Source of the DNA: Pelagophyceae sp. CCMP2097
Taxonomy: Eukaryota; Sar; Pelagophyceae
Length of the DNA stretch: 10,187 nt
Assembly: GCA_026770575.1 (NCBI GenBank)
Contig: MU657459.1
Coordinates: 52,757 to 62,943, forward strand
Reading direction: 5' to 3'
Of this stretch, positions 1 to 6,156 are shown piece after piece. Both the position numbers and the translations under genes were made by a program. Every line of letters starts with the position of its first letter. Position 1 is the stretch's first letter. The notes beneath the pieces were generated by a model, which was not told where the DNA came from, made no database searches, and worked only from the letters and a program-made list of their open reading frames with translations.

Positions 1-92
1 GCCGCTTCATTGGGGTCGGCTGTAGGCCTTGGCATCGCCAGAGTCCGACCTAGTGTCCCGTGGAGGTGCCGGATTTGGCCCAAAATTTAGGC

Positions 93-127
93 TATGGGCT
101 CCATTTTGCAAGTTATGGGCTCCATTT
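93..127. repeat. Short direct repeat, two 14-nt copies
   Basis: The 14-mer tatgggctccattt occurs at 93-106 and again at 114-127, giving a 21-nt period. It lies in the AT-richer leader segment, outside any gene I can support. Function unknown. Confidence 0.7.
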
Positions 128-163
128 CACTTAAAACGCCCATGCAAATCCGCAATTACGCGG

Positions 164-193
164 AAACGGTGTCAAGTTTTACACCGTTTTTTT
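164..193. repeat. Perfect 9-bp stem-loop followed by a T run
   Basis: aaacggtgt (164-172) pairs perfectly with acaccgttt (181-189) around an 8-nt loop, and a run of seven T covers 187-193. In bacteria this shape would be read as a rho-independent terminator. In this eukaryotic setting a transposon-end remnant, an RNA 3'-end hairpin or chance are all possible. Confidence 0.5.
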
Positions 194-361
194 CTTAGAA
201 GAAGCGGCTTCACGGTCGGCGGATCGAGCCCGTAAACAAACTTCCTTCGTCGGGGACCGCGCCGCCACCAGCCCGCGCCGCAGCGACCAAAAGTGGCCCC
301 ATACCTCGTTTGTAGCCCGAGAAATTTGTATCTGAGTGGAATCCGTCTCATGTTGACCTAG

Positions 362-1525
362 GCCTCGAGCCTCGAGGCCTCCAGTTTCGACCAGGACTCG
401 GACCTTGGTTGGTGCATCGTCGGCAACGCAGAAAATGCGTTCGACCTGGCGCCCTGCGTGAAGGACAGCTGCGGCGTCTAAAAGGCCGCTGAGGGCAACT
501 GTTCGCAGACGGCGGCGGCACCCTCAGCGAAGCCGTCGCCGCTCCCCAGCGCGGCGCCGACGGGCGTGCCGACGGGCGTGCCGACGGCGGCACCCTCGCC
601 GTTACGGAGCTCCACCCCGACGGCGGTTCCGACCGGCACGGCGACGTCGAGTCCGACGTTACTGCCTAGTGCGAGGCTGACGGTGCTGCCGTCCGGAGCG
701 CCGTTGGCGCGCCCGACGGTGGCGCCGATGTTCGTGCCGTCGGTGGCGCCGTCGTCGATGTTGTCGTCGATGCCTTTGGCGGCGCCGACGCTCGTGCCGA
801 CGAACGCGCTCATGGCCGTCGACATCGAGGCGGCGCTGACCTTCTTCTCGGACCTGACGGCGGATGAATTCCTCGGCAACGCCGCTGCCGTCAAGGCCTT
901 CTGCGTCGCGCTTGCCAAATCTGCGGGCGTCGACCTCAGCGCCGTCGAGGTCCTGCGCGCCGCGGAAAAGGCCTCGTCGCAGCGCCGCGCGCTGCGGCAG
1001 AGCGCCCGCTTCGAGCTCGTCATCGATGACATCATCCTGCTCCAGCTCCGCGGCACCGTCGGCGACGGCGTCGCCGACGTGGCCGAGGCCGCCGTCGCCA
1101 CCGTCTTGGAGAAACTCACGACTGCCATCACGTCTGGCGCATACGAAACTACGCTCACGGCCTCGCTCGCCGCAGGAAACGCCACCGTCGACTTGGGCAC
1201 TGGCACGCTCGACCCCGTCGCCAATGTCGCAGCCGTCGCCGCAGCGACGTTTACAATCGCCATCGTGTCGCCGCAACCCACGCCCGCGCCGACGCCTGCC
1301 GCGCCGCAGCGGCCGGCGACACCCAGCGCCGCGTCGTCTTCGTCTTCGTCGGCCGACGACGGCACGACGACGATCATCATCATCATCATCATCGTCGTCG
1401 GCAGCGGCGTGCTCCTCGTCGCGTCTGGCCTTGCGCTGTTGATGAGTCGGCGCAGCACGCGCGTCAAGTCGCAGTTGGCCGTGTTCCCGCGCACCATCAT
1501 CTTCGGAACACCCGACTCGCGTTGA
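362..1525 (+). CDS. Type I membrane protein with Pro/Thr stalk and SEA-like ectodomain (5' end missing)
   Basis: Not a named gene; probably a cell-surface or secreted-pathway protein. Proposed exons are 362-457 and 509-1525. The frame is open from 362 but meets a TAA at 479-481. A 51-nt GT-AG intron (458-508, donor TGC|GTGAAG, acceptor TTCGCAG) removes that stop without changing frame. The product starts with a Cys-containing segment (GWCIVGNAENAFDLAPC), then a PT-x-x-P stalk (about 515-800). Next comes a globular region (about 815-1270) with the alternating helix/strand pattern of a repeated algal ectodomain resembling SEA modules, including an SSQRRALRQ stretch. A second PTPAPTP linker and a Ser run lead to a single membrane helix (seven Ile, then VVGSGVLLVASGLALLM), an RRSTRVK stop-transfer signal and a tail of roughly 20 residues. 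The TGA is at 1523-1525. No ATG or signal peptide is visible, so the 5' exons are missing or unrecognised. The SEA-like call is pattern recognition only. Confidence 0.7.
458..508 (+). other. Proposed 51-nt GT-AG intron containing an in-frame stop
   Basis: The donor is GTGAAG and the acceptor TTCGCAG. The length is a multiple of three, so both flanking exons share a frame, and the TAA at 479-481 would truncate the protein if the intron were retained. A 33-nt alternative starting at GTCTAA (476) is possible but shorter than any other intron here. Confidence 0.55.
1373..1393 (+). repeat. (ATC)7 microsatellite encoding seven isoleucines in a membrane helix
   Basis: Seven perfect ATC codons are followed by two GTC. 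They build the first third of the predicted transmembrane segment. A TCG/TCT serine-codon run lies just upstream (about 1335-1350). Confidence 0.9.
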
Positions 1526-1565
1526 CCGTGCTCCCGCGCACCATCTTCGGACCACTCCCCTCGCG
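1479..1565 (+). repeat. Imperfect tandem duplication across a stop codon
   Basis: The unit at 1479-1521 recurs at 1526-1565 with a 47-nt offset. Both copies share ccgtg-t/c-tcccgcgcaccatc, then cttcgga, and end in ctcgcg. The second copy lacks one atc unit. The membrane protein's stop (1523-1525) lies between the copies, so the second copy is 3' UTR. Confidence 0.75.
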
Positions 1566-1696
1566 CGCCTATAGCTAGTCAGTAATTAGAAACAGTGCGA
1601 TGCAATACCGCCGGTTGATAACCTTAAGGTATCTCGACGCCCGACTGCCTCGAGGGTCGAGCCCCGTCTGATCCCCCCCGCGTCGAGGACGATGTT
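1526..1696. other. Convergent 3' spacer
   Basis: This 171-nt gap separates the stop codons of two convergent genes and must hold both 3' UTRs. I see the second copy of the tandem duplication and a 10-bp palindrome (accttaaggt, near 1622), but no clear poly(A) signal on either strand. Confidence 0.6.
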
Positions 1697-3938
1697 TCAG
1701 TTGGAGAGCTTTAGGATTACAATTGAGACGTTGTCGTGCGCGCGAGCCTCAGCCGTCAATCGCCGCCGTCGAGAGCCGCTCCGCCGCAAGCTGCGGATCC
1801 CCGTGCCTACGCGACGGGTCGCGGCCGGCGCGGGGCCCGCCGCGCGAGGCGACGCACTCGTCGAGCTCGCGGCGGACAAAGTCGGCCGCGTCGTCGTCGG
1901 AGAAGACGTCGAAAAGGCCTGCGATAAGGTACGGTACGGTACGGTGCGGTGCGATACGGCGTTACGGCCATCGCCCGGTGTCGCGAGGTGTCTCCCGACG
2001 GACGGCCCGGGTCTCCCGACGAGTCCCGACGCTGGCCCGCGACCGTCGCAGGCGAGTATGGCGAACTCGTCGTCTTTGTGGAGCCGCGCGAACGTGACTT
2101 CCGGGTCGGCGACGACGAGCGTAGCTCGCGCCGCGGAGGGCGGCCACGAGCTCGGCCGCGCGCGGCCGTTCGCGGCTTCGTCGCAGTGCGCCATGTCCGA
2201 GACGCTCCGCTTGAGCTCGACGTCGCCAAAGGCGCGCGACACGGCGAGCTCGCCCATGACGCGCTTGTGGATCACAAAGCCTACGTTTTTCGCGTTGCGC
2301 GGCCCTTGGCAGGGGGCGGGGCGGACGGCTCGCCTCCGGCGGCCTTGATGCGCGCTGCCTCGTCGTCGCACGAGGGCTTGTGGTCGCGCGAGAGCGCCGT
2401 CGCCGCAACGCCGCGGCGGCAGAGGAGGGCGCGCGAGTCGCCGACGTTGGCGCAGACGACGAGCGTGCCGAGGACGAGGAGGACGCACGCGGTCGACCCG
2501 GCCTGCGGCTTTTCAGACTCGCAGAGAAAACGTTCGTCCGTTTCGACGAACACGCGCCGCAGCGCCTCGCGGAGCGAGGCCTCGAGGCCCGCGCAGCCCG
2601 GCGTCGCGCCGTCCGCCGCGTCGTCTGCGTCGGCCGCCTCGTCTACCGCGGCGCCGGCCGCGGCCGCGTGGGCGAAGTCGACTTCGCAAGTGGTGGCGAG
2701 CATGCCCGCCACCTCGCCGTGGAGCGCCTGGCGCAGAAAGGCCGAGGCGTGGGCGCCGCCGTGGCCGTCGTAGACGGCGGCGTAGGACTGCGGCCTTAAG
2801 AACGCGGGCAGCTGCTCGACGCACAAGTCCTGGACGACAATGGTCCGGTCCTCCATGGTCCGCCGCGCTCCTTTCTGCTCCGCGACGCCGTAGTCGAAGC
2901 GGTTCACGGAGAAGCCCGTGCGAGCGACGAGGATGTGGTCGCGCAGGTTGAGTTCCACAGGCGCCGCGTACGGCCCTGCGAGGCGAACGTACGTCCCGTT
3001 CGTAGACGCGAGGTCGCAGAGGTAAAACGCGCCGAGCGCCTCGTCAAACGTCACGCGCGAATGCCTAGCGGAACCCCCCCGTTCGTTCGAGCCCCCTGTC
3101 GCTCGAGTTTGGGTGACGCACCGCCGCGAGAGCTCTCTGTCCGCAACCGCAATGTCGCTGTCGTAGCTCCTCCCGAGCGTGGCCCCGTCGGCGCCGACGA
3201 CCGTCGTGGTTCCGGCCGTGGGCCCCAACTTTGCGGCGAGCTGGAGTCTTGGGGGCTCAACTTCAACGGCCTCGACTATGAAGAGCGAATTACCGACAAC
3301 AAACTCTACGTCAGCCCACAACGGCCAGTCGCGCGCCACCTCGCCCACGGAGACGCGCACGGCCACCGCCGCCGCGCCGCCGCCCGGCGCGCGCGAGAGC
3401 CAAAACGACCCCGTCTCCGAGTCGCGCTCGATGACCGCGTGTGCGTCCAAATCCATCGTCGCGTCCGACCCGATGCAAATCGAGTTCCCCGGCCCGCGGC
3501 CAATCGTCGTATTCGCCTCGTTCACGACGAACCTGCGGGGGCCCGTCGAGGTTCCGGCCGCGGGCCGGCGAAAGGCCTCACGCTCGGCACGGCGCAGTCT
3601 CGCTCGAGAGCGTCGTGAACCTGTGGGGAGACTCGTCGAGCGACTTGCCGACGACGATGCGGCGACGTTCGTCGAAGATCAGCGACGCCGCCCCTCTCCG
3701 GCGGCGGGGCTTTGCGCTTCCGGCATCGGCGGGGCTGCCGAGACGTCGGTCGGGTATTTTGGCGCGGGGGCGCGGGCGGCGACTTGAGGACGATGGAGTC
3801 GAGGTGGCCGGACCTCGGGCGGTCCGCGCGGGCGCGGACCGGGGAGAATTGCCGCGGTGAGGCGGCGCCGCACGTTTCCCAAGACCGCCGCACCATGTCA
3901 GGCGCGCCGCGGTGGTTCTGCTGCGACCGCCGCGACAT
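1697..3938 (-). CDS. PP2C-family Ser/Thr protein phosphatase with two FHA domains
   Basis: Metal-dependent phosphatase that would remove phosphate from Ser/Thr, with FHA modules for docking to phosphothreonine. Proposed exons, in transcript order: 3938-3745, 3695-3582, 3532-3122, 3064-2334, 2280-2044, 1918-1697. Introns are 49, 49, 57, 53 (GC-AG) and 125 nt, and phases agree at every junction. FHA1 is at about residues 104-180 and keeps GR but not the S or NG residues. FHA2 is at about 210-290 and has LGRS, LSRRHSR and DLASTNGT. The PP2C domain starts near 298 with RRTMED, then VYDGHGG, GSTA, ANVGDSRALL, SRDHKPS, RVMGELAVSRAFGD and LACDGLFDVFSDDDAADF. Plant KAPP has one FHA plus PP2C, so the tandem FHA arrangement differs. 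The reading frame stops at 1751-1749, but the final strand (HDNVSIVILKL, with a metal-binding Asp) follows one base out of frame. The ATG at 3938 and the first junction are the least certain parts; the first acceptor is an unfavoured GAG. Confidence 0.85.
1919..2043 (-). other. Intron 5 of the FHA-PP2C gene (GT-AG, 125 nt)
   Basis: The donor falls inside the Gly codon of LACDG and the acceptor is TTATCGCAG. Splicing joins ILACDG to LFDVFSDDD exactly as in the PP2C family. The intron carries a pentamer tandem repeat and two copies of gtctcccgacg (+ strand, 1990 and 2011). Confidence 0.85.
1928..1957. repeat. Pentanucleotide tandem repeat in an intron
   Basis: Six units on the + strand: ggtac three times, ggtgc twice, then gatac. 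On the transcribed strand the array ends about 8 nt before the 3' splice site of intron 5, so unit number could affect splicing. Confidence 0.85.
2281..2333 (-). other. GC-AG intron 4 of the FHA-PP2C gene (53 nt)
   Basis: The exon ends GGAG, the intron begins GCGAGC and ends CGTAG. Removing it joins AARIKAAGG to FVIHKRVMGELAVSRAFGD, the expected PP2C continuation, and corrects a frame change. The internal GT (GTCCGC) does not give the required phase. Confidence 0.8.
3065..3121 (-). other. GT-AG intron 3 of the FHA-PP2C gene (57 nt, no stop, in frame)
   Basis: The donor is GTGCGT and the acceptor CCGCTAG. It interrupts the second FHA domain between SRR and HSR. It is a multiple of three without a stop, so a simple open frame reads through it and adds 19 spurious residues into the phosphopeptide-binding loop. 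Confidence 0.85.
3533..3581 (-). other. GT-AG intron 2 of the FHA-PP2C gene (49 nt)
   Basis: The donor is GTGAGG and the acceptor CCCCCGCAG. It joins SSETAPCR to FVVNEANTTIGRG in phase 2. Both sites fit the local consensus well. Confidence 0.8.
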
Positions 3939-4205
3939 CGCCGCTCCGGGGCGCCGGAAACCGGACGCTCGACGGAGTCGCGCCGCGGGCCAAACGATTG
4001 TTGTTTGACGCACGAAACCAAAACAGTCGCCGAAATCAGGAACTAAAAAAAAAAAAGATCTCGAAGGGCGTTACAACGTTGTAGAAACTTCCTCGGCCGC
4101 GAAGGCCGCTCCTCGAGACCGGCCGCGGCACGACCAGGAGCGCGAGGTCGCGAAGCATGGAACGCCCCACCGCGGCCGCGAGAAGCGAAGGAGGAAGGAG
4201 CAAAC
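3939..4205. other. Spacer between two minus-strand genes: phosphatase 5' side and Derlin 3' side
   Basis: This 267-nt gap would hold the phosphatase promoter and 5' UTR and whatever follows the Derlin stop. Visible are a run of twelve A (4045-4056; T on the transcribed strand), a perfect 12-bp palindrome TACAACGTTGTA (4072-4083) and GC-rich inverted patches near 4093-4130. I recognise no TATA box or coding exon. Confidence 0.5.
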
Positions 4206-5648
4206 TTATCCACAGGACTCGCCCAGCGACCTCTCTCGTAGTATCGGAAGCTTCGTGTGCGCGGCTGCGAGCGTCGTTTCATTGATCGCCGAGGGCGCGC
4301 CTGCGATGCAGCTCCGATGCGAGGAGACCAGGTCGGGGAGCGCGCACCCGGTGCCCCAGTTGTAGCGGCCGCCTCGGTTTTCGGCGGCGGGCTCGGCGGC
4401 GCGTTCTAGTTCGAGGGTGCGTTTCGCGCGGGGCCGGCGGGCGGGCGGGGCACGCACGCCCCGGAGCGGTGCGCTGGGCGCGCGGCGCCTCTCCGAGCGC
4501 GTCGCAGAAGAATCGCGGCGTGGCAACGAGGTCTTGGCCGTACGTGTCGGGCACCACGTCGACGAGGAAGTAGTAGACGTGGCCCACGCCGATGCCGGCG
4601 AGGAAGAGCGTGATGGGGTTGCCGATGACCACCTACGCACGGCCGTGGAGGCAGCGTGCCGACACGAGCGCCCCCTCGCTCGCGAGGGCGCACGGCGGCG
4701 GTCCCGGGTTGCGGCGGCGGGGCGCGGCGGCGCGCGTTGAGCGCGACGACTGCCCAGGGGAAGTACATTGCTGGCATGGCCACACCGTAGAGCGACACCT
4801 GCGTACTGTTCTTTTGCAAAGTGGGGGGGTCTCAGTAGGGCGAACCTGCTGCGTCGGGTTCTTGCGTGACCAGACGTACAACACCGCCGTCGTCAGCGCC
4901 TGCGCCGGCGCCGCGAGGCCCAGGACCGTCGACAGCACGTTGAGCGCGCCCACGCAGATCACGAGCCTAGCCGCCGCCGACTCGCGACTCCCGGCGCGGC
5001 GGACGCCGGCGGAGAGGCGGGGCCGCACATCCAGAGGTAGTCGGCGCTCGTGCCGCCGGCGCCGGTGTTGTAGCTGCGGCGGCGCGGTTGGCGCGCGGTC
5101 TCGCGGCGGCGCGGAGGCGTTCTCACGGGGCGACTTCGTAGTTCTTGGAGTACTGGACGAGCATGTACATGGCGATGAGGAATGGGAAGGAGAAGCCGCC
5201 AAAGTATAAGTAGGGCGTGACGAGGCGCCAGAGCTCAAAGTTTGTCTTCAAAGCGGCCCAGGACCAGACGATGCGGCTCGGGTCCAGCAGGCCGAACTGG
5301 GCCTGCGGCGGCGGCGTCGCGCGCGCCCGCGGCGGGGCCGCCGCAACCAGAAGACTCGGACGCTGCGCGGCGTCGAAAGTACGAGGACCTACGGCGCCGC
5401 GATGGGACGCCGCGCCCCCGCGCCGCGATCCGCGATGCCGCGCGGCGATGCGCGCAAAGGCGATGCGCGCAAAGGCGATGCGAAAAATACGATGCGCGCG
5501 AGGCTGGCGGGATATCTGCGGCACGACGCTGGCTAAGGACCGTCGTTGAGAAGGACGAAACGAACCACACGCGCGTCACCGGCGGCAGCCCTTCGAGCCA
5601 CTCGCGCGGGCCGCCGTCCCCGACGCGGCCGACTTGCCTCAGCGGCAT
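4206..5648 (-). CDS. Derlin (Der1-like ER membrane protein of ER-associated degradation)
   Basis: Derlins are rhomboid-fold pseudoproteases that help move misfolded proteins out of the ER to p97/Cdc48. Proposed exons, in transcript order: 5648-5541, 5302-5127, 5073-5029, 4966-4846, 4798-4736, 4632-4458, 4405-4206. All phases agree, giving about 295 residues against roughly 210-270 usual. Landmarks are: N-terminal EGLPPVTRVWF; NFELWRLVTPYLYFGGFSFP with the conserved WR; MYMLVQYSKNYE; NTGAGGTSADYLWM; YVWSRKNPTQQ; the GxxxG-type GIGVGHVYYF; TPRFF; and near the end RYNWGTG. About 50 residues follow that motif, a longer tail than I expect. The N-terminus shows no signal or transit peptide. I therefore favour a host ER Derlin over the SELMA Derlin of red complex plastids. 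The start at 5648 is the ATG just before the family's opening motif. Confidence 0.93.
4406..4457 (-). other. Derlin intron 6 (GT-AG, 52 nt)
   Basis: The donor is GGGGC|GTGCGT and the acceptor GAACTAG. Phase 1 on both sides. It connects the TPRFFCDALGE exon to the exon encoding RYNWGTG. Confidence 0.7.
4633..4735 (-). other. Derlin intron 5 with two possible donors (GC-AG, 103 nt; or GT-AG, 61 nt)
   Basis: The acceptor is GTGCGTAG. A GC donor after CTCAAC (intron 4735-4633) joins VVALN directly to VVIGNP, which by my memory of Derlins needs no gap. A GT donor (GTGCGC at 4693) is also in phase but inserts 14 residues (ARRRAPPPQPGTAA) next to a membrane segment. Confidence 0.65.
4799..4845 (-). 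other. Derlin intron 4 (GT-AG, 47 nt)
   Basis: The donor is CAGCAG|GTTCGC and the acceptor TACGCAG, phase 0. It joins SRKNPTQQ to VSLYGVAMP, the expected Derlin order. It is the shortest well-supported intron in the window. Confidence 0.85.
4967..5028 (-). other. Derlin intron 3 (GT-AG, 62 nt)
   Basis: The donor GTGCGG falls inside the Met codon of DYLWM and the acceptor is GCGGCTAG. Splicing yields DYLWMLVICVGALN. Confidence 0.75.
5074..5126 (-). other. Derlin intron 2 (GT-AG, 53 nt)
   Basis: The donor is GTGAGA and the acceptor CGCCGCAG, phase 2. It joins YSKNYEVAP to YNTGAGGTSADY, matching the family. Confidence 0.88.
5303..5540 (-). other. Derlin intron 1 (GT-AG, 238 nt)
   Basis: The donor is ACGACG|GTCCTT and the acceptor CGCCGCAG, phase 0. 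It joins the first exon (ending SSFSTT) to AQFGLLDPSRIVW. It is the longest intron found here and carries a 15-nt tandem repeat. Confidence 0.8.
5445..5482. repeat. 15-nt tandem repeat in Derlin intron 1
   Basis: gcgatgcgcgcaaag occurs perfectly at 5445-5459 and 5460-5474, followed by a partial third copy (gcgatgcg, 5475-5482). A related piece, cgatgcgcgcgag, follows near 5490. Confidence 0.9.
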
Positions 5649-6156
5649 CGCGCAAAGGAAAGACGGCGCGCGGCTTCAGATGTCGCCGAAAAGGCCAATA
5701 CTTCAGATTTTGCAACTTGAAGACGAAATGTTCCCTGTGTCTTCTTCTTCTTATTCTGCACTCCAAATGCCGCCCGCGTCCAGCCGAGCCCGAGCACCTG
5801 TCCCCGGAATTCCGCGCTCCTCGCTCCCAGCAGACCTCGGACTCCAAGAATTGTACTAGAATCGTACTGCCCGATAGGAATTCCTAATCGACTTTTTGAG
5901 GCTCCCCAGGTCGAGTTGGGGCCGGGAGAGGGGGCGCCTCGGGCGGGGCCCCGATCGGGAGGGCGCCCCGCGGCGTGGCGGCGGCCGCGGCGCCGCAGTC
6001 AAGGAGGAGTTGGCGATTTTCCAGAGTTTGCATTTTCTGCAGGGTGTCAAAAACTCTCTCTCGAGAACTTGACGCCGGGACACCACGACACCCCCGCTGT
6101 CTCAGTCGGTGAGATCTCAACTGCTCGGACATCTGCGTTGTCCTGCGCGCCCTTGC
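5649..6156. promoter_or_regulatory. Probable bidirectional promoter between Derlin and the regulator gene
   Basis: These 508 nt separate two divergent start codons (5648 on -, 6157 on +), so both promoters and 5' UTRs should lie here. Seen: GGCCAAT at about 5693; a CT-rich run (tcttcttcttctta, about 5740-5755); GGAATTCC at 5806-5813 and again inside a 12-bp palindrome at 5875-5886; a GC-rich inverted patch (about 5930-5980); and gtcaa...ttgac around 6047-6074. There is no clear TATA box. Function is inferred from position only. Confidence 0.55.
5875..5886. repeat. 12-bp palindrome TAGGAATTCCTA, copy 1
   Basis: A perfect palindrome in the divergent promoter region. With one preceding base (ATAGGAATTCCTA) the 13-mer recurs exactly at 9322-9334. 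Confidence 0.8.

Larger units (their letters stand above)
1..361. other. AT-richer upstream segment, no gene supported
   Basis: I see no convincing coding sequence here. The one longer open frame (29-235, +) lacks the G/C third-position bias of the real exons and runs through the repeats described separately. The segment could be an intron or 5' region of the membrane-protein gene that becomes recognisable at 362: positions 360-361 are an AG preceded by a plausible 3' splice context (gacctag). A possible matching donor (GTAAAC at 231) exists, but the sequence before it does not look like an exon. It could equally be decayed mobile DNA. Confidence 0.4.

Noticed and set aside
164..193. Bacterial rho-independent terminator
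   Set aside because: The shape fits, but the rest of the window is clearly eukaryotic with introns, so I list it only as a stem-loop.
29..235. Small plus-strand open frame of 68 codons
   Set aside because: It runs through the direct repeat and the hairpin, lacks codon bias and shows no domain.
478..1500. Long minus-strand open frame (340 codons) opposite the surface-protein gene
   Set aside because: It is the shadow of a GC-rich gene: it reads poly-Met/Asp across the (ATC)7 repeat and has no recognisable domain, whereas the plus strand gives a coherent stalk, domain and membrane anchor.
1749..1918. A last short intron joining the two frames of the PP2C 3' end
   Set aside because: No GT or convincing GC donor with matching phase lies between the AERLSTAAID segment and HDNVSIVIL. 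A one-base indel explains the sequence more simply.
5445..5482. CRISPR-like repeat array
   Set aside because: The copies are directly adjacent with no spacers and lie in a eukaryotic intron; it is an ordinary tandem repeat.
5149..5648. Plastid SELMA (symbiont-type) Derlin
   Set aside because: The N-terminus begins almost directly with the Derlin opening motif and shows no signal or transit peptide, so the host ER form is more likely.
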